This document shows positions 17,213 through 24,880 of a stretch of 43,104 nucleotides of DNA, in pieces. Under the pieces are notes generated by a model. It did no database searches, was not told where the DNA came from, and worked only from the letters and a program-made list of their open reading frames with translations. This stretch comes from Propionivibrio limicola. GTDB taxonomy: Bacteria > Pseudomonadota > Gammaproteobacteria > Burkholderiales > Rhodocyclaceae. Each line of letters begins with the position of its first letter. Within the stretch, counting starts at the first letter, position 1. Location of the stretch: positions 1 through 43,104 of the forward strand of contig NZ_SSSR01000026.1 in NCBI RefSeq assembly GCF_009469695.1, read 5' to 3'. Made by a program: the position numbers and the translations under genes.

Positions 17213-17451
17213 CTTTCTTTTCTGAATGCGAGGATGCTCAGCGATCTTCGGTGCGCGTTGTCGGACGGGTAACGGCGCAATCCCTCTTGTTCTCAGCATT
17301 TCGGGATGGTGCATCAGGACGGGCGGCAGTGTCCAGAGTGGAAATGCTTACTCTCGCATTTTCGGATCACCGGGGGGCGGAAAACAGTGGGCGGCTGGCC
17401 GTTGGCGGTAATATCGGGCCATTGCCTCTCAATTTTCCGTCTGCCCGCACC

Positions 17452-17886
17452 ATGAACATTGAACCGATTCATTCACTCGAAGATGTGACGGCCCTGTTGC
17501 ATACCTGCCGGCTATCGACCGACGACATCCCGTCCGAATCGCCTCCGTTTTTTTTCGGCATCCGCGCGGGGGGACGCCTGATTGCCGCGGTTGGGCTGGA
17601 GCTTTACGGCGACGTCGGTTTGCTGCGGTCGCTGGCGGTCGACGACGGCTGGCGTGGCCAAAGGCTTGGCAGTGCGCTCGTGGCGTTTGCCGAAACGCAC
17701 GCCTTCAACCACGGGGCGAACACGCTTTATCTTTTTTCTTCAACGGCCGTGCCTTTTTTCCGCGGCCATGGTTATGTCGTCACGCGTCGCGACGAGGCGC
17801 CGGAAGCGATCCGGAAAACGCCCCAGTATGCCGGCCGCTGTTCTTCGGAAGCGTTCATGTGCAAAACGCTGACGCTGCTGGCCTGA
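17452..17886 (+). CDS. GNAT acetyltransferase, ArsN2-like
   Basis: A 144-residue GNAT-fold protein. It has IPSESPPFFFGIRAGGRLI, AVGLELYGDVGLLRSLAVDD, WRGQRLGSALVAFAE (the acetyl-CoA pyrophosphate loop, R/Q-x-x-G-x-G/A type) and TLYLFSSTAVPFFRGHGYVV. This order matches ArsN2-type acetyltransferases often found in arsenic-resistance operons, which end with a SSxxxM segment; here SSEAFMCKT. No arsenic genes flank it, so the substrate is uncertain. The frame extends upstream to 17161 through the TonB receptor promoter area, but ATG 17452 fits family length. Transcribed away from the TonB operon. Confidence 0.75.
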   Translation: MNIEPIHSLEDVTALLHTCRLSTDDIPSESPPFFFGIRAGGRLIAAVGLELYGDVGLLRSLAVDDGWRGQRLGSALVAFAETHAFNHGANTLYLFSSTAVPFFRGHGYVVTRRDEAPEAIRKTPQYAGRCSSEAFMCKTLTLLA

Positions 17887-17958
17887 CCGGCTACGTGATG
17901 TAGATGGCGCAGTTCTTGCGCGGCCACCGAGTTTCAACCGGAAGAGGATGAATGCATC

Positions 17959-18498
17959 ATGACAGCTCTCAACGTCGCCGTACTCTGCGGCAGTCTGCAA
18001 CGGCCTTCGCGCACGCTCGTCCTGTGCGAAGCGCTGCTGGCGAAAATTGGCGAACACCGGACAATTGTTCCGCATGTGGTGGAAATCGCACAAATCGGGC
18101 GCACGCTCGGTGCCTGCCTCAAGTACGACGAACTGCCGCCCGAGATCGTCACGCATTTGTCGGCGGTGGTCAGCGCCGATATCTTGATTGCCGCCAGTCC
18201 GGTGTATAGCGCGACTTACACCGGTATGTTCAAGCATTTCATCGACTTCGTGGGGATGGATGCGCTGGCCGGCAAGCCGACGCTGCTTGCCGCGACGGGC
18301 GGCAGTCCGTTGCACGGCTTGATGATTGATCAGCTGATGCGGCCGCTGTTTGCCATGAAGCAAGCGCTGACGCTGCCGATCGGCGTCTATGCGACCGAAT
18401 CCGATTTCACCGATTACCGCATTACCAGTCCGGGTCTTGAAAAGCGCATCGCACTGGCCGTCGATCTGGCCCTGCCATTCCTGCCTTTATCCGACTAG
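17959..18498 (+). CDS. NADPH-dependent FMN reductase (MsuE/SsuE-like)
   Basis: A 179-residue flavodoxin-like protein. The phosphate loop is GSLQRPSRT (residues 11-19). ADILIAASPVYSATYTGMFKHF is the flavin isoalloxazine loop, and LLAATGGSPLHGL the second flavin contact. The family supplies FMNH2 to two-component monooxygenases such as alkanesulfonate or methanesulfonate systems. No monooxygenase or sulfonate transporter gene is adjacent, so the partner is unknown. GGAAGAGGATGAATGCATC precedes ATG 17959. The next gene, a lipocalin, starts 26 bases downstream and may be co-transcribed. Confidence 0.85.
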   Translation: MTALNVAVLCGSLQRPSRTLVLCEALLAKIGEHRTIVPHVVEIAQIGRTLGACLKYDELPPEIVTHLSAVVSADILIAASPVYSATYTGMFKHFIDFVGMDALAGKPTLLAATGGSPLHGLMIDQLMRPLFAMKQALTLPIGVYATESDFTDYRITSPGLEKRIALAVDLALPFLPLSD

Positions 18499-18524
18499 AG
18501 TGAAGTGAGAGGAGGTGGCGATCA

Positions 18525-19088
18525 ATGGCGTTCCGTGAACGAACCGATAGTTCTGTTTGGCAACGGCTGGCCGGCTGTTTTCTGACGCTTGTCCTTGCGG
18601 CATGCTCGACGTTGCCGCCCGAAGGAATTCCAGTCGTCACCTCCTTCGACATTGCGCGCTACGAGGGCAAGTGGTACGAAATCGCGCGGCTTGATCATTC
18701 GTTCGAGCGCGGCCTGACCGATGTGAACGCCACGTATCACCGCTTGCCGGGCGGCACCGTCGAGGTGGTCAATCGGGGATTCGATGCGCAACGCGGCGCG
18801 TGGCGGCAAGCCGTTGGCAAGGCCCGGTTCAACCGGGGTGAAAGCGAAGGGACGCTGAAGGTTTCGTTTTTCGGCCCGTTCTACGGTGGCTACCACATCG
18901 TGGCGCTGGATCAGGCGCATTACCGCTGGTCGATGGTCGTCGGGCCTGACCGCGATTACCTCTGGATTTTGTCGCGGGACAAAAAGCTGCCGACGGAAGT
19001 CCGATCCCGCCTGCTTGAGCAAGCCCGTTCCTTCGGGTTCGCCACAGATCGCCTGATCTGGGTGACGCACGACCGTGAAGATGGTTGA
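18525..19088 (+). CDS. blc: Outer-membrane lipocalin Blc-like lipoprotein
   Basis: A 187-residue protein. Signal peptide II with lipobox LAAC at residues 24-27 (cysteine 27); Ser at +2 predicts outer-membrane sorting. The lipocalin signature GKWYEIARLDHSFERG is at about 47-62, and the conserved YRWSMVVGPDRDYLWILSR region near 137-155. Blc binds lysophospholipids and fatty acids and is usually induced by envelope stress or in stationary phase. AGGAGGTGG lies 6 bases upstream of ATG 18525. The 138-base stretch after it holds the promoter region of the chemosensory cluster. Confidence 0.9.
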   Translation: MAFRERTDSSVWQRLAGCFLTLVLAACSTLPPEGIPVVTSFDIARYEGKWYEIARLDHSFERGLTDVNATYHRLPGGTVEVVNRGFDAQRGAWRQAVGKARFNRGESEGTLKVSFFGPFYGGYHIVALDQAHYRWSMVVGPDRDYLWILSRDKKLPTEVRSRLLEQARSFGFATDRLIWVTHDREDG

Positions 19089-19121
19089 ACGCAAAGGCTT
19101 TCTTTGAAAGCACTCTCGCTC

Positions 19122-19185
19122 CGTAGTTTCCGCAGTTTTTTGCAGCAATTACGGATGCAAAAAAAATGATGCTTTTGGGAATATG
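19122..19185 (+). promoter_or_regulatory. Upstream element shared with the cheY region (copy 1)
   Basis: CGTAGTTTCCGCA, a T-rich spacer, TGCAG, and ACGGATGCA followed by an A-rich run. The same order recurs at 23811-23875. It lies about 125-190 bases before the Hpt gene and could be a promoter or regulator site of the cluster. No sigma-28 or sigma-54 consensus was seen in it. Confidence 0.35.
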
Positions 19186-19310
19186 AGCGACGTTGCGATT
19201 GACGCGGTAGATCGGCCCACGAGGCCTTGACACGTAATAACTTCAGGCGAAAAACGCCGAAAGACGCTTTGGCTGCGGAACCTGTGGCCAGAGCGCCGGG
19301 AAGAGACTGG

Positions 19311-19730
19311 ATGAACGAAGACAATGAGTTGTGCGTTCCCAGTGCATCGAATATCCGGAAGCAGAAGGAAGCACCATTCACCATTCGGGGCGTTCGGGTT
19401 TCAGAGGCGCTGGCGCGCTTTGCGGGGGATGTTGGCCGATACCGGCATTGGCTGGTCGACTTTTCGTATTACGGGCGGGAAACGGTGGCGGGTATCCGGC
19501 GGGCGCTGGCGGATGGCGAGCGTGAAGACGCGGAGCATCTGATCCACACCCTCCGGGGGCGGGCATCCATGCTCGGCCTGTACGAAGTCAGTTTTGTTGC
19601 CCAGTTGCTTGAAACGGCATTGAGCGACGGTGAGTCGTACGCGCTCTGGCTGGAGGAAGTCGGTCACACGGTCGATGACGTTGCAAATGAAATTCTTTCG
19701 ACGTTGACGGCCTGGATGTGCCAGGGGTGA
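19311..19730 (+). CDS. Hpt (histidine phosphotransfer) domain protein
   Basis: A 139-residue mostly helical protein. The Hpt motif lies at residues 75-90: HLIHTLRGRASMLGL, with phosphoacceptor H79. The canonical motif is H-x-LKG; here Lys is Arg, which some active Hpt domains also have. Residues 25-125 match a four-helix Hpt bundle (ALARFAGDVGRYRHWLVDF, then the motif helix and LLETALSDGE). The frame is open from 19227, but ATG 19311 has a purine-rich site (GGGAAGAGA) upstream and starts near the domain. It is 49 bases before a response-regulator gene and likely passes phosphate to that or another regulator in the cluster, or receives it from the hybrid kinase at 31-36 kb. Confidence 0.8.
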   Translation: MNEDNELCVPSASNIRKQKEAPFTIRGVRVSEALARFAGDVGRYRHWLVDFSYYGRETVAGIRRALADGEREDAEHLIHTLRGRASMLGLYEVSFVAQLLETALSDGESYALWLEEVGHTVDDVANEILSTLTAWMCQG

Positions 19731-19779
19731 GCGGCCGGTCTGGCTGGTTTTTTTCAGATAACTGCAGCAAGAGGACGTC

Positions 19780-20886
19780 ATGAGTCAGGAATTCAAGGTG
19801 TTCATCGTCGATGATGATCCCACCGTAGTCGAAATCATCGGTGCCATTCTGGAGCCGGATTATCCGCAGGAAAGTTTCCTGAGCGCCGAGGATTGCCTGC
19901 AGCGATTGGCGTCCGAGAAGCCGGATCTGTTTCTCCTCGACGTCAACCTGCCCGGAATGAACGGCTACGAGCTTTGCCAGCGGATCAAGAAAGAAGCGGG
20001 CATGCGCAACACATCCGTCATTTTCGTTTCCGGCCACGATACGATTGAAGAGCGCATCAAGGGTTATGACGCCGGGGGCGAGGACTTCATCGTCAAGCCG
20101 TTCGAGCCGGAAGAACTCATGCGCAAGGTGCAGGTTGCCGAGAGCATTGTGCGCAATCAGCGTTCCCTTGCCGAGCAGGCGGAGCAGGCCGAACTCCTTT
20201 CATCGCTGGTCATGGCCAGCATGGACGAAACCGGCATCCTGCTTCAGTTCATGAGCAAGCTGATCGCGATGGAAACGCCGGCGGAGATTGCCGAGGAACT
20301 GCTCGGACTGATGCAACGCTACCGCCTCGAAGGTGTGGTGCAGACGCGCATTGGCGACGACGTGGAAACGGTCAGCGCGGCTGGCATAAATTTGCCGCTG
20401 GAGGTTTCAGTGATCGAGCATGTGCGCGGGCAGGGGCGGATTTTCGAGTTCAGCTGCCGTGGCGTGCATAACTTCGAGCGTGTCACGCTCATGGTCAACA
20501 ATCTGCCGCTGGATGACCCGGATTACTGCGGTCGCTTGCGCGATCATCTTTCGGTGGCGGCGCAAGGCGTCGATTCCCGGCTCAAGGCCATCCAGGCTGA
20601 GCGGGCTGTACTCTCGGCCCTGGACAATATCGGCGATACGATCATGGAGCTGCGCAGTGCCCAGCAGCGCAATACGCAGGCCAGTTCAAAGCTGATCAGC
20701 GATCTGCAGGAGACGTTGCTCAACTCCTTCTACAAGCTGGGGCTGACGGATAACCAGGAGAAATTCCTGCAGAATCTGGTGGGCGATTTCATGGGCCGCA
20801 TGGCCGAACTGCTCAACCGTGATTCCGAAACCCAGAACACCCTGCTGCGGCTCAATCAACGCCTCGGGCAGTTGCGGAGTTGCTGA
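19780..20886 (+). CDS. Response regulator with long helical output region
   Basis: A 368-residue protein. The receiver (residues 5-122) has acid pocket DDD 11-13, phosphoacceptor D54 in LLDVNLPGMNG, and KPFEPEEL. A coiled coil follows (RNQRSLAEQAEQAELLSSLV, about 127-150), then a roughly 120-residue region unfamiliar to me (LQFMSKLIAMETPAEIAEEL, YRLEGVVQTRIGDDVETVS) and a second helical part (SRLKAIQAERAVLSALDNIG) to the C-terminus. It is no DNA-binding, GGDEF, HD-GYP or PP2C domain that I recognise. The middle part has GAF-like features. RBS AGAGGACGTC precedes ATG 19780. The next gene, cheD, begins close to or overlapping its stop codon. Confidence 0.85.
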   Translation: MSQEFKVFIVDDDPTVVEIIGAILEPDYPQESFLSAEDCLQRLASEKPDLFLLDVNLPGMNGYELCQRIKKEAGMRNTSVIFVSGHDTIEERIKGYDAGGEDFIVKPFEPEELMRKVQVAESIVRNQRSLAEQAEQAELLSSLVMASMDETGILLQFMSKLIAMETPAEIAEELLGLMQRYRLEGVVQTRIGDDVETVSAAGINLPLEVSVIEHVRGQGRIFEFSCRGVHNFERVTLMVNNLPLDDPDYCGRLRDHLSVAAQGVDSRLKAIQAERAVLSALDNIGDTIMELRSAQQRNTQASSKLISDLQETLLNSFYKLGLTDNQEKFLQNLVGDFMGRMAELLNRDSETQNTLLRLNQRLGQLRSC

Positions 20887-20921
20887 GCGTCGGAGCGGTG
20901 GTTGTGAATGCTTCTGGAACC

Positions 20922-21533
20922 ATGGGTGCCCCCGTCGCCACCGTTGATTACGCCCGCCTTCCCGTCAAGGAGATCGAGCGTCACGCACGGAGCGTGCATC
21001 CCGGGGCGTGGGCAGTCGAGACGCAGAAGCCGCTATCGACGCTGCTCGGCTCGTGCGTTGCGGTCTGTCTGTTCGACCCGATGCTGCGGATTGGCGGCCT
21101 CAATCACTTCATGCTCCCCGATATGGGGCGGGCCCGGAACGGCGATGTCGATTCGCTCCTGTCCGGCAACTTCGCCATGGAAGCGTTGCTGAACGCCCTG
21201 ATCAACAAGGGAGCAAAAAAAGTCCGTCTGCAAGCCAAGGCGTTTGGTGGCGGTACGATCATCGACACGGACGGCGGCTCGCTGAGCATCGGCATGCGCA
21301 ATGCCGGTTTTGCCAAGGAGTGGCTCGAGCGCGAGGGGATTCCGCTCGTCGCCTCGGATTTTCTCGGCCCGTGGTCACGCAAGGTGTTGTTCCTGCCGTC
21401 GAGCGGTGAAGCGTTTTGCAAGCGGATGGTGACCAACATGGCGACGGCGGACGTCATTGCCCGCGAGGAGCGCGCCTATGCCGAGACATTGCGGCAACCG
21501 TCGCCGACGGGCAAGAAAATCGAGTTGTTCTGA
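20922..21533 (+). CDS. cheD: Chemoreceptor glutamine deamidase CheD (first copy)
   Basis: A 203-residue CheD. The catalytic triad residues are T40, C45 and H62 within STLLGSCVAVCLFDP and GGLNHFMLP; the AKAFGGGTII segment is also conserved. CheD deamidates glutamines in receptor cytoplasmic domains and can interact with CheY-P-handling proteins. The N-terminal extension VDYARLPV.EIERHARSVHPG and the C-terminal KKIELF are typical of betaproteobacterial CheD. The start is uncertain: TTG 20880 would overlap the previous stop, and GTG 20898 or 20904 have a weak GGAGCG site; ATG 20922 is the conservative choice. It overlaps cheR in TGATG, giving translational coupling. Confidence 0.88.
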   Translation: MGAPVATVDYARLPVKEIERHARSVHPGAWAVETQKPLSTLLGSCVAVCLFDPMLRIGGLNHFMLPDMGRARNGDVDSLLSGNFAMEALLNALINKGAKKVRLQAKAFGGGTIIDTDGGSLSIGMRNAGFAKEWLEREGIPLVASDFLGPWSRKVLFLPSSGEAFCKRMVTNMATADVIAREERAYAETLRQPSPTGKKIELF

Positions 21534-22342
21534 TGGTCGAGATTCCCATCACCGATCAGGAATTCACGCTTTTTCAGCGCCTGATCTACAAGATTGCCGG
21601 CATTTCGCTGAGCGACGCGAAACGGGTGTTGCTGGTCGGGCGACTGGCGAAACGGTTGCGGCAATACGGCTTGTCGTCCTTCACCGCGTACTACCGCATG
21701 CTGGCGAGTGGCGATCATCCGGAGGAATTGCAGACGATGGTCGATCTGCTGACGACGAACGAAACGTATTTTTTCCGCGAGTCGCAGCATTTCAGCTTCC
21801 TTCGTGACGAGATCGTCGCCCGGCGCAAGAACCCGGCACCGTTCCGCGTGTGGAGCGCCGCGAGTTCGAGCGGCGAGGAAGTCTATTCGATTGCAATGAC
21901 GCTGGCCGAATGCCTGCCGGATACGCCGTGGGAGGTGATGGGGTCGGACATCTGCACCCGCGTTCTGGCTAAGGCGACAGCCGGCCATTATTCGCTGGCC
22001 CGCACCGAGGGCATTCCGCCCGGCTATATGCGCAAATATTGCCTGAAGGGCGTGCGCTCGCAGGCGGGGACTTTCCTGATCGCGCCGGAGCTTCGTCAAA
22101 AAACGCGCTTTTGTCAGATCAACCTGATGCAGCCGGTCGAGGCTGCCATCGGCGAATTTGAAGTCGTTTTTCTGCGCAACGTGATGATCTATTTCGATCC
22201 CGAAACGAAGGCAAAGGTCGTGCACAACCTCTTGCCACGCCTCAAGCCGGGCGGGCATCTCATCATCGGTCATTCCGAAACGCTGAACGGCATTACCGGG
22301 CAGGTTGTCGCGGTAAAGCCGACCATCTACCGCAAGCCATGA
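21533..22342 (+). CDS. cheR: Chemoreceptor glutamate methyltransferase CheR
   Basis: A 269-residue CheR. The N-terminal helical domain (TDQEFTLFQRLIYKIAGISL, MVDLLTTNETYFFRE) is followed by a SAM-binding domain with RVWSAASSSGEEVYSIAM, GSDICTRVLAKA and the LRNVMIYFD motif; then GGHLIIGHSETL. It methylates receptor glutamates with SAM. No C-terminal TPR or pentapeptide-binding extension is seen beyond the normal domain. ATG 21533 overlaps the first cheD stop, and its own stop overlaps the second cheD start (ATGA), so a cheD-cheR-cheD block is translated as a unit. No cheB methylesterase gene is in the window. Confidence 0.92.
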   Translation: MVEIPITDQEFTLFQRLIYKIAGISLSDAKRVLLVGRLAKRLRQYGLSSFTAYYRMLASGDHPEELQTMVDLLTTNETYFFRESQHFSFLRDEIVARRKNPAPFRVWSAASSSGEEVYSIAMTLAECLPDTPWEVMGSDICTRVLAKATAGHYSLARTEGIPPGYMRKYCLKGVRSQAGTFLIAPELRQKTRFCQINLMQPVEAAIGEFEVVFLRNVMIYFDPETKAKVVHNLLPRLKPGGHLIIGHSETLNGITGQVVAVKPTIYRKP

Positions 22343-22893
22343 GTTGCCCGCTGCCGTCATTTCCGCGCAAGGAGAGCGTCAAAAATGTGATGCTCCAGCC
22401 AGGAGATTTTTTCTTCGGCGGCGGCGATACGCGGATTTCCACGCTCCTCGGCTCGTGTGTCTCGATCACGTTCTGGCATCCGCACCAACGCATTGGCGGC
22501 ATGTGCCATTACATGCTCACCGAGCGCGCGAAGGCAGGTAGCGCAGCGCTTGATGGGCGCTACGCGAGCGAAGCATTCGCCCTGTTTCTCCGTCATGTTG
22601 ATGAGGCCGCCACGCGGCCGTTGGAATACCAGGCCAAGATTTTCGGCGGGGCAAACATGTTCGTCGAAACGCCGGGGGCCAGTATGGATATTGGAGCGCG
22701 CAACATTGAGTACGGCGTTCGCTTGCTCGCCTCACGGCATATTTCCATCGTGTCGCGCCATGTTGGCGGGAGTGGGCGGCGCAAGCTGCATTTTGACCTC
22801 TGGAGCGGCGACGTCTGGCTGGCGTTCCCTGATGGTTCCGGTGCGGAGGTGGAGGGCGCCGCCGAGAGCCGTTTCCAGCGAGTGAATAGGTAG
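22339..22893 (+). CDS. cheD: Second CheD-like glutamine deamidase
   Basis: A 184-residue CheD paralog, clearly different from the first copy. Catalytic residues T35, C40 and H57 are intact (STLLGSCVSITFWHP, GGMCHYML), and AKIFGGANMF is the second conserved block. It has the N-terminal MLQPGDFFFGGGDTRI, the common CheD form, and lacks the ELF C-terminus; it ends FQRVNR after a short acidic and polar tail. ATGA overlap with cheR. Two active-looking CheD proteins flanking one CheR suggest different receptor substrates, or that one works as a regulator. Confidence is high for the family, low for why there are two. Confidence 0.85.
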   Translation: MSCPLPSFPRKESVKNVMLQPGDFFFGGGDTRISTLLGSCVSITFWHPHQRIGGMCHYMLTERAKAGSAALDGRYASEAFALFLRHVDEAATRPLEYQAKIFGGANMFVETPGASMDIGARNIEYGVRLLASRHISIVSRHVGGSGRRKLHFDLWSGDVWLAFPDGSGAEVEGAAESRFQRVNR

Positions 22894-22910
22894 ATATGGG
22901 GAGTGACGGG

Positions 22911-23759
22911 ATGGAAGCGAACCAAAACTCAGTCTTGAATATCCTGGCCGCGGGCCTTGATTGTGGGGACATCGTTTTCTCGACGCATGCCGAAATTGCC
23001 TTGCGCGTGCAACGCTTGCTCGACGACCCCGACTGTGCCACCGAGCAGTTGGGGAAGCTTATCGCCGCCGATCCTTTGCTGTCCGCCCGGGTGCTCGCCC
23101 TGTCGAATTCGCTGGCCTATAACCCGTCGGGGCGGGCCGTTACGGAACTGCGGGGCGCGATCGCACGCCTTGGGTTTGCCAACTTGCGCGCCGTGGTGGC
23201 GTCGGTCGTTGTGCGGCAGATGAAAGCTGGGAGTCAGACGCCGGAGGCGCGTGTCATGGCCGCGCGGCTCTGGGAACACACGGCCCACGTCGCCGCTCTG
23301 GCGCGCGTAATCGCCCGCCGGGTGACGCACCAAAATCCGGAAGCCGCCTTTTTTGCCGGGATCGTGCACGAGGTCGGCAGTTTTTATCTGCTCTCACGGG
23401 CTGGCGAGTTTTCGGGCGTGCTGAGCCGCGAACTGGAGGCATGGCACGGCGAGGGGGAGGCCATTGTCGGCCGTGCCGTTCTGCGCGCGCTTGATGTGCC
23501 CGACAGTGTTCTCGAGGCGATGGAGACGCTTTGGTCCGGTTATCTGGCCTTGCCGCCCGTTTCGCTCGGCGACACCCTCCTGCTGGCCGACGAACTCTCG
23601 CCCGTCGAGTCGCCATTCGATGCGCTGGACGGTATGAGCCGCAAGGGCATGGCCGTTGAACTCGACATGGCTATCGATGACGAGATGCTGAGTCAAATCC
23701 TTGCTGAGTCGGCGGAGGAGGTGCGTTCTCTGACGGCAGCACTTGGTGAAGCGGCTTGA
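22911..23759 (+). CDS. HDOD-domain signalling protein
   Basis: A 282-residue protein built around an HDOD domain (residues about 15-210). It has LGKLIAADPLLSARVLALSNS and AIARLGFANLRAVVASVVVRQ, then LWEHTAHVAALARVIARR, AFFAGIVHEVGSFYLLSR (the degenerate HD-like region) and GRAVLRALDVPDSVLEAM. HDOD is a non-catalytic relative of HD phosphohydrolases, common in signalling and chemotaxis clusters. ATG 22911 is preferred over ATG 22896 because GGGGAG lies 8-9 bases upstream of it. It is 17 bases after the second cheD. The binding partner is unknown; a role in coupling to the chemosensory output is inferred from position. Confidence 0.82.
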   Translation: MEANQNSVLNILAAGLDCGDIVFSTHAEIALRVQRLLDDPDCATEQLGKLIAADPLLSARVLALSNSLAYNPSGRAVTELRGAIARLGFANLRAVVASVVVRQMKAGSQTPEARVMAARLWEHTAHVAALARVIARRVTHQNPEAAFFAGIVHEVGSFYLLSRAGEFSGVLSRELEAWHGEGEAIVGRAVLRALDVPDSVLEAMETLWSGYLALPPVSLGDTLLLADELSPVESPFDALDGMSRKGMAVELDMAIDDEMLSQILAESAEEVRSLTAALGEAA

Positions 23760-23810
23760 GGTTCTTTTCCCTCATTACTCATCGCTCAGTTTTCCTGTTT
23801 TTCACGACTA

Positions 23811-23875
23811 CGTAGTTTCCGCAAATTTCTGCGGATTCCACGGATGCACAAGAAAAACCAATTTTGAGAGCATCG
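23811..23875 (+). promoter_or_regulatory. Upstream element shared with the Hpt gene region (copy 2)
   Basis: CGTAGTTTCCGCA, spacer, TCTGCGG, then ACGGATGCA and an A-rich run, in the same order as at 19122-19185. In this copy TCCGCA-6-TGCGGA makes a perfect dyad at 23818-23835. It lies in the 172-base gap before cheY, the largest gap inside the chemosensory cluster, so it may carry an internal promoter. Confidence 0.35.
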
Positions 23876-23931
23876 GATCATCGCCCAAATGCGGGCAGGT
23901 CGATCGAGTGATGTAAGGGAGAAAGGGCGTT

Positions 23932-24297
23932 ATGAGCACGGTCATGTTGGTGGACGATTCGGCCACCATTCTTTTGAGTATTGCGAGCATTCTGGGCAAA
24001 GCGGGTTATTCGGTGGAAAAAGCGCCCAATGCCGAGCAGGCGCTCAAGAAATTCAATGACGGCGTGAAGATCGACCTGTTGATCACCGATCTCAACATGC
24101 CCGGCATGAATGGCATCGAACTGATCAAGGAAGTGCGCCAGCTTCCTTCGTACAAATTCATGCCGATTCTTTTTCTGACCACCGAATCGCAGCAGTCGAA
24201 GCGCATGGAAGCGAAAGCGGCGGGCGCATCGGGCTGGATCGTCAAGCCGGCGACGGCCGATGAATTGCTTAACACGATCAAGCTTGTCCTCCGTTAA
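23932..24297 (+). CDS. cheY: CheY-type single-domain response regulator
   Basis: A 121-residue receiver with nothing after it. Acid pocket D8-D9 (LVDDSATI), phosphoacceptor D53 (LLITDLNMPGMNG), conserved Thr in LFLTTES and Lys in WIVKPAT. This is the CheY family. Phospho-CheY would be made by the CheA encoded 0.9 kb downstream and hydrolysed by the CheZ-like protein that follows 7 bases later. AAGGGAGAAAGGGCGTT precedes ATG 23932. The target (flagellar motor, pilus or an enzyme) cannot be inferred here because no such genes are present. The first gene after a larger gap, so it may have its own promoter. Confidence 0.92.
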   Translation: MSTVMLVDDSATILLSIASILGKAGYSVEKAPNAEQALKKFNDGVKIDLLITDLNMPGMNGIELIKEVRQLPSYKFMPILFLTTESQQSKRMEAKAAGASGWIVKPATADELLNTIKLVLR

Positions 24298-24304
24298 GGG
24301 GGCG

Positions 24305-24868
24305 ATGCCGATAATGATTCATTCGGAGATCGTGCGAGGCGAGCAGTCCGCCGACGGGGAAATCGTCAATGAGCGCATTGCCGTCGAGCTGGAGCAGGTC
24401 CGCCTGTTCAACGATGTCATGCGCGGCCAGTTGCAGGCGGTGGCCGAGGCCACGGAAATCGCGGCGTTCAGGATCGCCGAACGTTTGCACGTCCTCGATC
24501 GCGAGGTGGCGAAGCTTGAATCGATCACGTCGGACACGACGGCACCGGCCGAGGGCGTCCGCCAGTGCATTAGCAGGATGGCTGGTGGGCTGTTTGAGGC
24601 GCACGCGCAAATCCAGTTTCAGGATGTCGTTCGGCAGCAGATCGAGTTGATCGTGCAGGCGCTCGGCCAACTTGATGAGCATGCTTTACAGCTGGCGCGG
24701 AGTCTGCGCGACCCCGGGCCGTCGGTCGCGCAACCCTCAGTGGCCGAACGTCTTGATGAGTTGTACAGCGGTTACGTGATGGATCGTCAACGTGTGGCCC
24801 ATGATGTGGCGCTTCAGCGTGAAACGCCCTCCACGGGGACGGCGCCACTGCGAACGGAACTCTTCTAA
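24305..24868 (+). CDS. CheZ-like CheY-P phosphatase
   Basis: A 187-residue, almost wholly helical protein. The segment around residues 104-113 is QFQDVVRQQI, matching the CheZ active-site helix (FQDLTGQ in E. coli). D107 and Q111 line up with catalytic D143 and Q147, the D-x-x-x-Q rule. The rest is not closely CheZ-like; it could be called a FQDxxRQQ-type chemotaxis protein. It ends LRTELF; canonical CheZ ends in a short amphipathic CheY-binding tail, and the neighbouring CheD also ends in ELF. AAGGGGGCG precedes ATG 24305. It sits between cheY and the STAS gene, which supports phosphatase function. Confidence 0.68.
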   Translation: MPIMIHSEIVRGEQSADGEIVNERIAVELEQVRLFNDVMRGQLQAVAEATEIAAFRIAERLHVLDREVAKLESITSDTTAPAEGVRQCISRMAGGLFEAHAQIQFQDVVRQQIELIVQALGQLDEHALQLARSLRDPGPSVAQPSVAERLDELYSGYVMDRQRVAHDVALQRETPSTGTAPLRTELF

Positions 24869-24880
24869 AAGGGGAATGCA

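Noticed and set aside
17213-17451. Coding start of the ArsN2-like protein further upstream
   Set aside because: The frame is open, but the extra residues have no family match and overlap the TonB receptor promoter area. ATG 17452 gives normal length.
19089-19310. Sigma-28 or sigma-54 promoter before the chemosensory cluster
   Set aside because: I looked for TAAA-15-GCCGATAA and TGGC-N8-TTGC patterns here and before cheY and saw no convincing match.
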